Positions 14,813 through 25,262 of a DNA stretch of 64,000 bases are shown in pieces; within the stretch, counting starts at the first letter, position 1, and each line of letters opens with the position of its first letter. The notes below the pieces were generated by a model. It was not told the DNA's origin. It worked only from the letters and a program-made list of their open reading frames with translations, and did not search any database. The position numbers were made by a program, and so were the translations under genes. This DNA is from Microbacterium sp. Yaish 1 (GTDB lineage Bacteria; Actinomycetota; Actinomycetes; Actinomycetales; Microbacteriaceae), in the NCBI RefSeq assembly GCF_002245215.1, contig NZ_NPMR01000001.1, positions 1,240,001 through 1,304,000 on the forward strand, written 5' to 3'.

Positions 14813-17812
14813 ATGCCGCCGGAGGTCGATGCTCCCCTTCGGCGCTGGGTCTTCCACGGAAGACTGCGGCACTACCAGGCCGATGCGCTCGAACGCGTGG
14901 ATGCCTCCGGCCCGGACCCGCTGCACATCGTCGCACCGCCGGGCTCGGGCAAGACTCTGCTCGGCCTCCTGCTGGCGATGCGGCGCGGAACCCGGACGCT
15001 CGTCCTCGCTCCGACGATCACGATCCGCGACCAGTGGGCCGCCGAGGCGCGGCGCCTGGCACCGGACGCCGCCGATGTCTCGACCGCCGGCGACGCCCCG
15101 AGCGAGCTGACCGCGCTGACCTACCAGTCGCTCAGCGTGCTCGACGGCGAGAACCCCCTCGCCGCGCTGGCGCACGAGCGCTGGCGGCACGAGCTCGAGG
15201 CGGACGGCCGGTCGACGGATGCGGCATCCGCCTGGCTCGACGCTCTCCGCTCGGGCAACCGCCGCGCGTACGCAGCCGGGATCGCGCGGCGCTCCCGCAC
15301 GCTGCGGCGCCGCATCGCTCAGGAGGACCCGGACGCGCTGTCGCGCGCGCTGCATCCGAATGCTCGCGCGCTGATCGAGCGCCTCGTCGACCACGGCGTC
15401 GACACCGTCGTGCTAGACGAGTGCCATCACCTGCTCGACCATTGGGCGCTCGTGGTCGCGGCGCTCGTGGCACGGCTGCGCGCAGCGGGGCGTTCCCCGC
15501 TCGTCATCGGCCTGACCGCCACGCTCCCCTCTCCCGACGACGGCAACGCCTACGACAACTACACGTCACTTCTCGGGGACGTCGACTACGAGGTTCCGAT
15601 CCCCGCGGTCGTCCGCGAGGGCAATCTCGCTCCCTACCGCGAACACGTGCGGTTCGTCGAGCCGACGACGGACGAGCTCGCATTCCTGACGGGAGCAGCG
15701 ACGGGGCTCGAGGTGCTCCTCCGCTCGACGTTCGCGCACGGCGACGGGGCCGATCACCTCGTGAGGATGCTCCAGCCGTCGACGGATGCCGCCGGCGACG
15801 GCGAGTCGCCGGCCGCGCCCCTCGTGCCACCCCCTCCCCCGCCCGCGCGCGGTGCGGAGAAGGACCGCGCCGACATCCGGCTGTCGCGGGCGTTCGCCGA
15901 TGACTTCGCCGGATCCGAGGCTGCCGCGGCGATGCTCGCGACGGTCCATCCCGATCACCCGCTCGTCGATCGCCTTCCGGTCGCGGCGCGGCGCACGCCG
16001 ACGACCGAGGAGTCGCTGCGGCTGCTGGGCCGGTTCGCGCTCGACCGCATCCTCCCCGATCCGGCCGCCCGGGAACGGTGGGAGCGGATCCGGGCGACCC
16101 TCGCCGACTTCGGCCTCTCGCTGACCGACCGGGGCCTGCGCCGCACGCGCGACCCGATCGACACCATGCTGGCTTCCTCGCTGTCGAAGGACCGAGCAGT
16201 CTGCGACATCCTGCGGCTCGAACGAGACCGGATCGGATCGCGTCTGCGCGCCCTCGTCGTCTCGGACTTCAGCGAGCACGGCAACCGCCACGGCGGACTG
16301 ATCGGGCGGGCGGGCGCCATGCGGACCTTCGACGTCCTCGTGACGGACGCCGCGACCGCCGACCTGCGCTGCGCCCTGGTGACCGGATCGACGACGCGCA
16401 TCGCGACGCGTCACGTCGAGTCGCTGTTCTCGGCGTGGGCGGCCGCCCTCGGCGCCGAGGGGGCATCGCCGCCATCGATCGCCGCGGTCGCGGCGCCCGA
16501 TGATCCAGGGGTGTCCGAGATCTCTGCACCGGGCGTCGGCGCCGCGGGTTTCGTCCGCGCCGCCTCGATCCTGTTGGCGCGCGGCGAGCTCGACGTCATC
16601 GTCGGAACGCGCGGACTGTTCGGCGAGGGATGGGACTGCCCGGCGGTCAATACGCTCATCGACCTGTCGTCGGTGGCGACGGCCCCCGCGACCCAGCAGC
16701 TGCGCGGGCGCGCGCTGCGGCTGGACCCGGACTGGCCGGAGAAGGTCGCGCACATCTGGACCGTGACGGCGATGCTCCCGCCGTCGTCGCCGATCGACGC
16801 GTCCCCCGACCTGTCGCGGCTGGGGCGCAAGCACGAGCGCCTCTGGGGTGTGCACCGCGACGATCCTCGTCGCATCGTCCGCGGCGTCCCGGGTGTGCTG
16901 ACGGCTGATCAGCGCCGTCTGCTCGCGTCGGGCCGGCCCTCGGCGCGAGAACTCGATGGGCTGACGATCGTCGAGTCGCGCGAGCGCACGCGCGCGCTCT
17001 GGCGCGTCGGCGAGGACTACCTCGACCGGGAGTCGATCGACGCGACCGTCGCGCGGCGCACGCACGAGCCGACGTTCCGGACGCGGGGACGAGCGGATGC
17101 CGCGCTCGGAGCCGGAACTGCCGCCGCGGGCGTCGTCGCCACGGCGTCGCTCGCTCTCATGATCGCGGGCGGCGCAGGCGCGGCGGGCGGCGTGGGCGCG
17201 GGCGTGGCGGGATTCGCGGGGCTCGCGGTCGGAGCGGCGGTGCTGGTCGCCACCCTCGCCGTGGGGATGCCGCTCGCCCGCGCCTGGTGGCGCTCCCGGC
17301 GCGCGCACGCCGAAGCGCCGGAGCTGTACCGCCGCATCGCGGGCATCGTCGTGGCCGCATTGCAGCGTTCCGGGCGTCTGAGCGAAGCCGCGACGCCCGA
17401 GGTGATCGTCGAACGGCCGACGGATGCCAGCGGCATCCAGCAGTTCGAACTGCGCCTGCGGAACGCCTCCCCCGACGAGCAGCGCGTCTTCGCCGGAGCG
17501 ATGGCGGAGCTGCTCGGTCCGGTGCGGACACCGCGATTCCTGCTGCAGGTGGATGCCGGCGGACGGACTCCGCTCGTGCGATGGCTGCTGAAGCGAGCGT
17601 CGCGATCGAGCGCGGCGCAGTTCTTGCCGGTGCCGACGGCGTTCGGGATGTCGGGGCCGCGGATCCGCGCCTTCGCCGACGACTGGCAGCGGGCGGTGGG
17701 CCCGTGCGCGCTCCACTTCGTCGACAGTCCGGATTCGCTCGCGACACTCGCGGAGGCACGCCGCGGCGGAGCGGTCGCCGGCGACCTCGCCGTCGTCGAA
17801 CGCTGGGACTGA
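14813..17812 (+). CDS. Large SF2 DEAD/DEAH-type helicase-like protein with membrane hairpin
   Basis: Protein of 999 residues. The N-terminal SF2 ATPase core has Walker A APPGSGKT (41-48), motif II DECH (202-205) and motif III GLTATL. A second RecA-like domain has GTRGLFGEGWDCP and QQLRGRALRLD as motifs V and VI. A long insert with a proline run separates them. At about residues 765-825, two very hydrophobic Gly/Ala-rich segments predict a membrane hairpin, followed by a C-terminal domain of about 170 residues that I do not recognise. ATG 14813 appears leaderless. A nucleic-acid remodelling role is inferred; the membrane tether is unusual. Confidence 0.85.
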   Translation: MPPEVDAPLRRWVFHGRLRHYQADALERVDASGPDPLHIVAPPGSGKTLLGLLLAMRRGTRTLVLAPTITIRDQWAAEARRLAPDAADVSTAGDAPSELTALTYQSLSVLDGENPLAALAHERWRHELEADGRSTDAASAWLDALRSGNRRAYAAGIARRSRTLRRRIAQEDPDALSRALHPNARALIERLVDHGVDTVVLDECHHLLDHWALVVAALVARLRAAGRSPLVIGLTATLPSPDDGNAYDNYTSLLGDVDYEVPIPAVVREGNLAPYREHVRFVEPTTDELAFLTGAATGLEVLLRSTFAHGDGADHLVRMLQPSTDAAGDGESPAAPLVPPPPPPARGAEKDRADIRLSRAFADDFAGSEAAAAMLATVHPDHPLVDRLPVAARRTPTTEESLRLLGRFALDRILPDPAARERWERIRATLADFGLSLTDRGLRRTRDPIDTMLASSLSKDRAVCDILRLERDRIGSRLRALVVSDFSEHGNRHGGLIGRAGAMRTFDVLVTDAATADLRCALVTGSTTRIATRHVESLFSAWAAALGAEGASPPSIAAVAAPDDPGVSEISAPGVGAAGFVRAASILLARGELDVIVGTRGLFGEGWDCPAVNTLIDLSSVATAPATQQLRGRALRLDPDWPEKVAHIWTVTAMLPPSSPIDASPDLSRLGRKHERLWGVHRDDPRRIVRGVPGVLTADQRRLLASGRPSARELDGLTIVESRERTRALWRVGEDYLDRESIDATVARRTHEPTFRTRGRADAALGAGTAAAGVVATASLALMIAGGAGAAGGVGAGVAGFAGLAVGAAVLVATLAVGMPLARAWWRSRRAHAEAPELYRRIAGIVVAALQRSGRLSEAATPEVIVERPTDASGIQQFELRLRNASPDEQRVFAGAMAELLGPVRTPRFLLQVDAGGRTPLVRWLLKRASRSSAAQFLPVPTAFGMSGPRIRAFADDWQRAVGPCALHFVDSPDSLATLAEARRGGAVAGDLAVVERWD

Positions 17813-17954
17813 CGGTGACGGGGCGCGCGGGCGGCGGGTCGCGGGCCTGGGACGGCGACGACGGACGCGGCGGCGAGGTGAACTTCGAATGAGTTTCGGG
17901 TCCCGCGGCGCCCTGTGGATAGTCGGGCGCGATGTCGGAGGCCCATGGCAACAT

Positions 17955-17970
17955 TAGAACATGCATTCGA
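17955..17970 (+). promoter_or_regulatory. LexA (SOS) box-like site over the start of the HNH gene
   Basis: This 16-bp site, TAGAACATGCATTCGA, matches the actinobacterial SOS box TCGAAC-N4-GTTCGA at 10 of the 12 defined positions. It overlaps the start codon at 17961, so LexA binding would block initiation. Confidence 0.5.
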
Positions 17971-19484
17971 ATGACGGGCTCGGTAGCGGGATGGGCAGCG
18001 ACGGTGACGTCGACGTCCTCGCGGCGCTCGTCGCGGATGCCGAGGGGGCGGCGGATGTCGTTCGGGCCGGTCAGATTCGTGAGGTTCGGGTGCTCGCCGC
18101 GGCGGGGGTTCTCGCCGAGAAGCAGGCTGCCGGGGCGTCGGAGAAGGTCAAGGCGCGGGAGATGGCGTTGCGCGGGATCGCCGCCGAGCTCGCCGGAGTG
18201 TTCGTCACGACCGACCGGACGCTGCAGCGCCGGATAGATGAAGCCCGCGATCTGGTCGAGAACTACCCGGTGACGATGGCGGCGTGGGAGGCCGGGCGCA
18301 TCGTCCGCGGCCACGTGCGGGTCATCCAGGAGGTCGGGTGCCTCGTGCCCGTGGCGGATCGGGCGGAGTTCGAACGGGTCGCGGTCGAACGGTGCGAGGG
18401 CGAAAGGCCCAACCGGGTGCTGGAGGCGTTGCGGATGATCGCGGAGCGCATGCACCCGCGGACGTTCACCGAGCGGCACGAGGAAGCCGCCGCGGGACGG
18501 TGCGTGCGGGTGCAGCCCAGTTCGGATGGGATGTCGGATCTCATCGCGACGCTGCCGACCGTCATCGCCGACGGGATCGTCGACCGGCTCACGCGGCAGG
18601 CGCGGGAGATCATCAACGCACGGGCACAGGCTGACGCTGCGAGCGCAGGGGCGGGCGCCGGGGGCGATGCCGCCGCGAGTACCGACGCGGGGAGAGCTGA
18701 CGCCCTGTTCAACCCGGACGCGGCCGGCGCCGACGGGATGGTCGACCCCACCCACGGCGACGTGTCCTCGTTCGTCGACGATGCCCGAACGATCGACCAA
18801 GTCCGCGCCGACGTGTTCAGCGACCTCCTCCTCGCCGGGACGCCCACCCTCGACCCGACCGCCACGGGCGACGGGAACGGGACACTCGGGGCGATCCGCG
18901 CGCACGTCCAGGTCGCCGTCTCCGCGCTCACGCTCATGGGGCAAGACGACGGGCCCGCCGATCTAGCCGGGCGCTCCCCCATCGACGCCGCCACCGCCCG
19001 CGAGCTCGCCGGCAACGCGACCTCGTGGGACCGGCTGCTCACCCACCCCGTCACCGGGACGGTGCTCGAATGCGACAGCTACCGGCCCACGAGCGCGATG
19101 ATCAGGCTACTGCGGGCGCGGGACCGGCACTGCCGGTTCCCCGGATGCCGACAACCCGCCATCCGCTGCGAACTCGACCACACCATCGCCGCATCCGACG
19201 GCGGGGTCACCCACGTGTGCAACCTCGCGAACCTCTGCAAAAGACACCACGACGTCAAACACCACACCCGATGGCAGGTACGACAACTCCCCGGCGGCCG
19301 GCTCGTATGGACCTCACCCACCGGACGGATCTATCGCGAAGACGCACCACCGCCCCTCGTCGTCTTCACTCTGACGGTTCCACCCGATCCAGCCGACGAC
19401 GAGAAATCGCCCTCCCGCTCTGGCCCGCCATCCCGGTCGCCAGGTGGCCCCGGCACGCCACCGGGGGCAGCCCCGCCGTTCTGA
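17961..19484 (+). CDS. DUF222/HNH endonuclease domain protein (13E12 repeat family)
   Basis: Protein of 507 residues with an N-terminal DUF222 region, typical of the mycobacterial 13E12 repeat family, and a C-terminal HNH nuclease motif at about residues 389-435. The motif has a zinc-type CxxxC (CRFPGC), the catalytic-type ELDH and a closing CKRHHDVKH. A low-complexity Ala/Gly/Asp stretch lies near residues 210-260, and the tail is Pro-rich. ATG 17961 lies inside a LexA-like box. Such genes are often present in many copies. The DNA target and cellular role are not established. Confidence 0.88.
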   Translation: MHSNDGLGSGMGSDGDVDVLAALVADAEGAADVVRAGQIREVRVLAAAGVLAEKQAAGASEKVKAREMALRGIAAELAGVFVTTDRTLQRRIDEARDLVENYPVTMAAWEAGRIVRGHVRVIQEVGCLVPVADRAEFERVAVERCEGERPNRVLEALRMIAERMHPRTFTERHEEAAAGRCVRVQPSSDGMSDLIATLPTVIADGIVDRLTRQAREIINARAQADAASAGAGAGGDAAASTDAGRADALFNPDAAGADGMVDPTHGDVSSFVDDARTIDQVRADVFSDLLLAGTPTLDPTATGDGNGTLGAIRAHVQVAVSALTLMGQDDGPADLAGRSPIDAATARELAGNATSWDRLLTHPVTGTVLECDSYRPTSAMIRLLRARDRHCRFPGCRQPAIRCELDHTIAASDGGVTHVCNLANLCKRHHDVKHHTRWQVRQLPGGRLVWTSPTGRIYREDAPPPLVVFTLTVPPDPADDEKSPSRSGPPSRSPGGPGTPPGAAPPF

Positions 19485-19814
19485 CGGTTTCCCTTTGCGT
19501 CGCGCCGGACGCGTCAGGGTGCTCCCGCACGCGCCGGGGAATCCGACCGCGCCAGGGCACTTCCGCCGCGCCAGGGGACTTCCGCCCCGCCAGGGGACTT
19601 CCGCCGCGCCCGCGCCGCGACCAAGGGCATCGGCTGTGTGCCGCGTCGGCAGGTATCCGGCCCGAAGTCACGCAGCGCGGTCGAACGGCAGCGACCGCGC
19701 AACGCAGCGTCGGCGAGACTTCGACCCGCCGTCACGCGGCGCGGTCGAGCGTCAGCGGCGCGCAACGCAGCTTCAGCGAGACTCCGGCCCGCCGTCACGC
19801 GGCACGGTCAAGTG
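19485..19814. other. Gene-free region with two tandem-repeat arrays
   Basis: No gene is supported here. The stretch separates the HNH gene from the convergent glycosylase gene. It holds three 19-bp direct repeats, then three degenerate copies of a roughly 64-bp unit, the last of which runs into the glycosylase 3' end. Both arrays are listed separately. Confidence 0.6.
19549..19605. repeat. Three tandem copies of a 19-bp unit
   Basis: Copies begin at 19549, 19568 and 19587; the second reads GCGCCAGGGGACTTCCGCC and the others differ by one base each. There are no spacers, so this is not a CRISPR array. Confidence 0.9.
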
Positions 19815-19842
19815 TCAGCGGCCGCGCAACGCTGCCTCGGCC
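19667..19842. repeat. Degenerate tandem repeat of about 64 bp, three copies
   Basis: Units start at GTCACGC at 19667, 19731 and 19794, giving periods of 64 and 63 bp. The third copy contains the last codons and stop of the DNA glycosylase gene (19815-19842). The first two therefore look like duplicated and decayed versions of that gene's 3' end. Confidence 0.75.
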
Positions 19843-20513
19843 GCACCGCGGCCCCACCGGAAAGGCGAGACCGTCGGGTCACCGGCGATCCAGAACCGCC
19901 ACGGGAACGCCTCGGTCCCCGCGACTCCCGCAACCCCCACTCGCGGGCCGGTCAGGACGTCGGGTTCCGGGACGTCCCGGAGCAGCAGGCGAGCTACGGC
20001 CCCGGCCCGCTCGACCGGCACGACGGCATCGATGCCGTCGTGCGCCGGATGCCGGAGGCCGAGGGCCTCGCCGAGCCGTCCGGGCCCGCGGGCCAGATCG
20101 CGGTGGGTCCGCGCCGCGGCACGCCGCCCGTGCGCGACATCCGCGCCCTCGACGATCTCCGCCGCGCGCAGCAGCACACCGCCCGCGACTCCCGCCGGAC
20201 CGCAGACGACGTTGACACAGGAATGGATGCCGTGACTGAGGTAGACGTAGAGGTGCCCGGGCTCGCCCCACATCGTGGCGTTGCGCGCGGTCTGGCCCAT
20301 GCGCGCGTGCGACCCGGGGTCGGGCAGGTCGCCCGTGTCACGGCCGTGATACGCCTCGACCTCGGTCAGCCGAGCGACGACCCGCGCCCCGTCGACCACG
20401 ACCTCGAGCAGGCCGCCCAGCAGCCGGGGCGCGACCTTCACCGGAAGGTGCACGAGCTCCTCACGCGTGGCCGGATGGAAACCGGGCGGCACGACGCCAC
20501 CGCCGATGCTCAT
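19815..20513 (-). CDS. DNA-3-methyladenine glycosylase, AAG/MPG family
   Basis: Base-excision repair glycosylase of 232 residues that removes alkylated purines. The family motif EVEAYHG contains the catalytic-type Glu51, followed by SHARMGQTARNATMWG and GHLYVYLSHGIHSCVNVV. ATG 20513 overlaps the stop of the upstream gene (ATGA), and an upstream in-frame extension lies inside that gene. It is the last gene of the znuC-to-glycosylase chain of overlapping genes. Its 3' end falls within a tandem repeat. Confidence 0.93.
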   Translation of the reverse strand: MSIGGGVVPPGFHPATREELVHLPVKVAPRLLGGLLEVVVDGARVVARLTEVEAYHGRDTGDLPDPGSHARMGQTARNATMWGEPGHLYVYLSHGIHSCVNVVCGPAGVAGGVLLRAAEIVEGADVAHGRRAAARTHRDLARGPGRLGEALGLRHPAHDGIDAVVPVERAGAVARLLLRDVPEPDVLTGPRVGVAGVAGTEAFPWRFWIAGDPTVSPFRWGRGAAEAALRGR

Positions 20514-21929
20514 GGCCGCGGCGCACTCTGGCACCACGAGATGTCGAACCCCTTGAGCGCCGACACCTCCTCGCCGGTGCCGAGGTCGACGATGTGGGTC
20601 TGCACGCGTTCGGGCAGCGGCAGCGCATACGCGTCGTACGGGTTCGAGACCGCGTCGGGCGCGATGAGGAAGGCGGCGTACCGGCTGCTCGGCGACACGC
20701 ACGTGTGCAGCAGCAGATCCGCCGGGGCGACCGTGAACACGTCACGCGTCGCACCGTCGGCGCCCACGACCGCTGCCGACGTCGACAGCACGGTGAACCC
20801 GTCGAGCCGCGAGAGCACGCGCAGTGTCTCGTCGGCGTTGCCGGGCAGCGCCGTGACCGACTGGGTCTCGCCGGCCGCGGCATCCGCGGCGCTCAACGGC
20901 CGCTCCTCCGCCGTCGCGAGATCGATCGCGACGAGGCCGGTGGCGCGCTGGACGATGGCTTCCGTCGACCCGCGGGCGATACCGTCGATCGTGATCGCGT
21001 TGCCGAGCGAGACGGGTTCGCCGCCGGCGGCGGAGACGAGCGTCAGGGCACCGTCGAAGCCGAGCAGGAGCACGGCATCCGTCCCCGGCACGAACCGCCA
21101 GTCGTCGACACGCGCGTCTCCGCCGGCGAACTGCAGCTGCGCCGGCTCGTCATCGGCGCTGGCATCGGTGAGCGACGCCGTGAACAACGCGCTCTCGAGA
21201 CCACCCGCCGAACCGATTCCCGCGTCGGTATACGTGTAGCCGATCAGATCGCCGCGATCGGCGGTCTGCAGGTTGGTGACGAAGCCACGTCCGGGCAGGG
21301 CGAGCTCGCGCGCACCCTGACCGTCGCGGTCGGTGACGATGAGCGTCGACACGCCCTCGTCGTCGGCGGTGACGATGGCGAGATGGGTCGATGTCGCCCG
21401 GAAGTCCTCGATGTGCGGATCCGCGAACACGGGTTCCGCGTCCTCGCCGTCGAGCCCCGTGCGGAAGATGGTGTCCTCGGCGCCGCCGCGCTGCAGGATG
21501 TAGGTCTCCAGCGCCGGCGTCGAGAACGACTCCTCGATCGTGGCCGCCGGCCCCCCGCCCAGGCCCTGGACGCCGTCGATCCGCACGGTGTAGTCCGTCG
21601 CGTCACGCAGCGGCAGAGTGAACCGGATGCCGATCTGCCGCCCCGACGTATCGACGGTGAAGTCCGCGGCCGGCTCGATGTGCACCTGCGCGGGATCGAT
21701 CTCCTCGAGCGACTGCGTCGTCGTCACGATCAGCCGCGATCCCGCCGATTCGATCCCGGCCCGCGGGTCGACGCTCGTCGACGTCGCACGCGGCCCCTGC
21801 ACCGTCGTCAGCACGGCGCTGGTGCCGCCGACGAGGGCGAGAGCACCCACGACCGCGACCATCGCGACGACGAACCGTCGCGATCGACGCTCGCGCGTCT
21901 GCCCGCGCCGCGAGGTCCGGGCCGTCCCG

Positions 21930-21940
<11 letters not shown>
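20510..21940 (-). CDS. Membrane-anchored exported protein of unknown function (beta-propeller-like)
   Basis: Protein of 476 residues with an Arg-rich N-terminus, one transmembrane segment (FVVAMVAVVGALALVGGTSAVL) and a large exported part. A region near residues 60-130 has an Ig-like look. The remainder contains repeated short units with D/G-rich turns (for example IVTADDEGVSTLIVTDRDGQ) that suggest a WD/TolB-like beta-propeller. Two cysteines lie near the C-terminus. ATG 21940 is preceded by GAGGA and overlaps the upstream gene by 11 bp. The zinc-linked operon is the only clue to its function. Confidence 0.75.
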
Positions 21941-22956
<1,016 letters not shown>

Positions 22957-22964
<8 letters not shown>

Positions 22965-23976
22965 AGAGATTCACCATCCCTCCGACCGCGATCGCGAACA
23001 GCACGACGATCACGACGAGCCCGACGAGCACGCGGGAGCGGAACGTCGTGCGCATGAGCGCGAGCATCTTCACGTCGACGAGCGGGCCGACGAGCAGGAA
23101 TGCCACGATCGACCCGGGGGTGAAGGTCGACGCGAACGACAGAGCGAAGAACGAGTCGACGTTGGAGCAGATCGACACGATCATCGCGAGCAGGATCATC
23201 GCGAGGATCGACAGGGCCGGGTTCGACCCGATCGCGAGCAGCGTGTCGCGCGGCACCAGCACCTGCACGGCGCCGGCGATCGCCGAACCGAGGACGAGGG
23301 CGGGCATGACGGCTCGGAGCTCGACGACGAACTGCGCGAGGCTCCGGCGCCCCTTGCCGCCCGGGTCCTCGGCGGCGAGCTCGCACGCCGCCAGGAACCG
23401 ATCGGTCAGCAGGCCGTCGGGATCGGGATGCCGCGAGTACAGCCAGCCGATGAGGTTCGCGACGGCGTATCCGCCGAGCAGCCGGGCGATGAGGATGCCG
23501 TCGTCGAACCCGAACGCCTGGTGGGTCGTGATGATGACGATGGGGTTCACGATCGGGGCCGCGATGAGGAAGGTCATCGTCTCGGGAACCGAGAACCCGC
23601 GGATCATGAGGCCCCGCGCGAACGGCAGGTTGCCGCACTCGCAGACCGGGATGAGCATCCCCAGCAGCGACAGCACGGCGCGGCGGGCCCAGGCGCGCCG
23701 CGGCATCCAGCGTTCGATCACTCCCGGCGGCACCCACACCTGCACGACGATCGACAGCACGACGCCGAGCAGCACGAAGGGCAACGACTCGATGAGAACG
23801 CTGAGCCCGAGCGTGACCCCGTCCTGAGCCCGCGTCGGCAGGGACGGCCCGGGGGTGAGCGCGGCTACCGCGACGAGAACAGCGACGACGGCCGCGCCGA
23901 TCCCGAGCGCGACGGCCGAACGCGTCGCGGGAGAGGGCGCGAGCCGTGCGGTCTTAGGCCCCGCCACGCTTCTCAT
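22957..23976 (-). CDS. DUF318 (YcgR/YraQ-like) permease
   Basis: Polytopic membrane permease of 339 residues. It has family landmarks PVCECGNLPFARGL, IAAPIVNPIVIITT and SICSNVDSFFALSFA. It pairs with the TIGR03943 protein encoded downstream. ATG 23976 overlaps the end of the zur gene by 23 bp; upstream in-frame codons lie wholly inside zur. The transported substrate is not established for this family. The surrounding zur and znuBC genes make a role in zinc or transition-metal homeostasis likely. Confidence 0.87.
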
Positions 23977-24370
23977 CGGCTCGGGCCGCGGAGCACGCGG
24001 CGCAGACGCCGAAGATGTCGACGATGTGCTCAGCCTGCGTGAAGCCGTTGGCGGCAGCGGTGCGGTGCGCCCACTCCTCGACATCCGACGCCTGGATCTC
24101 GACCGTGAGGCCGCACGATCGGCAGATCAGGTGGTGGTGATGGCCGTCGCTCGAGCAGGCGCGGTAGATGGCCTCACCGTCGGGGCTCTGCAGCTGGTCG
24201 GCCTCACCGGAGGCGGCCAGGGTCGCGAGGGCACGGTAGACCGTCGCCAACCCGATGCCGGTGTTGTCGTCGCGCAGCGACGCGTGGAGGTCCTGGGCCG
24301 AGACGAACCCGCGGGCATCGGACAGCGCCGTGCGCACGCGCTCGCGCTGCCAGGTGTTCCGCTGAGCCAT
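23954..24370 (-). CDS. zur: Fur-family metalloregulator, probably Zur
   Basis: Regulator of 138 residues with an N-terminal winged helix (GLATVYRALATLAASGEADQL), a histidine cluster (SSDGHHHHLICRSCG) and a second CxxC (CAAC) that together form the structural zinc site. Position between znuB and the metal permease genes makes Zur more likely than Fur or PerR, but the distinction rests on context. ATG 24370 starts 10 bp after znuB. It is expected to repress zinc uptake genes when zinc is sufficient, and the site at 54477-54491 is a plausible target. Confidence 0.88.
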   Translation of the reverse strand: MAQRNTWQRERVRTALSDARGFVSAQDLHASLRDDNTGIGLATVYRALATLAASGEADQLQSPDGEAIYRACSSDGHHHHLICRSCGLTVEIQASDVEEWAHRTAAANGFTQAEHIVDIFGVCAACSAARADEKRGGA

Positions 24371-24380
24371 GGCGGCGAGT

Positions 24381-25262
24381 CTACTCGGCGCGCCTCGGCA
24401 TCGGCTGGGTGCGCAGGACCCGGCCTCGGCGGGCGCCGACGATGCGGCACACCAGGTAGATCGTGAACGAGATCGTGGTGATGTAGGGGCTCACCGGCAG
24501 CGTTCCGGCAACCGCCAGCAGGATGCCGCCGACGGCCGACACCACGCCGAACAGGGCCGCCAGCAGCGGCACCGCGAGCGGCCCGGTCGCGACCCGCACG
24601 GCCGCGGCGGCGGGTGTGACGAGCAGCGCCATCACGAGCAGCGCACCGATGATGTGGACGGCGACGGCGACGATGAGACCGAGCAGCAGCATGAACCCGA
24701 GCGACACCGCGACGGTGGGCACGCCGCGCGCCGCGGCGGACTGCGGGTCGAGCGAGTCGAAGCGCAGGGGGCGCCAGATCAGCAGGAGGGCGATGAGCAC
24801 GAACGCTCCGATGGCGATGAGCCATCCGAGCTGGCCCGACTGCACCGACACGATCTGACCGGTCAGCAGGCTGAAGCGGTTGGCGCTGCGGCCGTCGTAG
24901 AGGGAGAGGAAGAGGATGCCGAGGCCGAGGCCGAACGGCATGAGCACCCCGATGATCGAGTTGCGGTCGCGCGCCCGAGAGCCGAGCCACCCGATGAGAG
25001 CCGCGGCGATCATCGACCCGACGATCGATCCCGTCACGACATCGACGCCGATCAGCAGCGCGGCGGCGGCTCCCGCGAAGGAGAGCTCGCTGATGCCGTG
25101 GACGGCGAAGGCCATGTCGCGCTGCAGCACGAAGACGCCGATGAGCCCGCCCACGAGCCCGAGGACGGCTCCCGCCCACACGGAGTTCTGCACGAGCGCG
25201 AGGATGTCGCCGTAGACGGGGAGCCCGCCGAACATCGCCTCCCAGACGTCGGCCCAGTTCAT
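24381..25262 (-). CDS. znuB: Zinc/manganese ABC transporter permease, ZnuB-like
   Basis: Membrane permease of 293 residues of the ABC-3 family for zinc or manganese import, with about eight predicted spans. Conserved features include FAVHGISELSFAGAAAALLIG and LLVTPAAAAVRVATG. ATG 25262 overlaps the znuC stop (ATGA). It functions with ZnuC and needs a ZnuA-type binding protein; the only one seen is encoded about 28 kb away at 53450-54457. Confidence 0.92.
   Translation of the reverse strand: MNWADVWEAMFGGLPVYGDILALVQNSVWAGAVLGLVGGLIGVFVLQRDMAFAVHGISELSFAGAAAALLIGVDVVTGSIVGSMIAAALIGWLGSRARDRNSIIGVLMPFGLGLGILFLSLYDGRSANRFSLLTGQIVSVQSGQLGWLIAIGAFVLIALLLIWRPLRFDSLDPQSAAARGVPTVAVSLGFMLLLGLIVAVAVHIIGALLVMALLVTPAAAAVRVATGPLAVPLLAALFGVVSAVGGILLAVAGTLPVSPYITTISFTIYLVCRIVGARRGRVLRTQPMPRRAE

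Noticed and set aside
15566..17716. A 716-residue open frame on the minus strand, opposite the SF2 helicase-like gene
   Set aside because: The plus strand carries complete helicase motifs. The antisense frame is Arg-rich without recognisable domains or start signals.
19549..19842. Possible CRISPR array
   Set aside because: The repeats are directly tandem with no unique spacers, and no cas genes are nearby.
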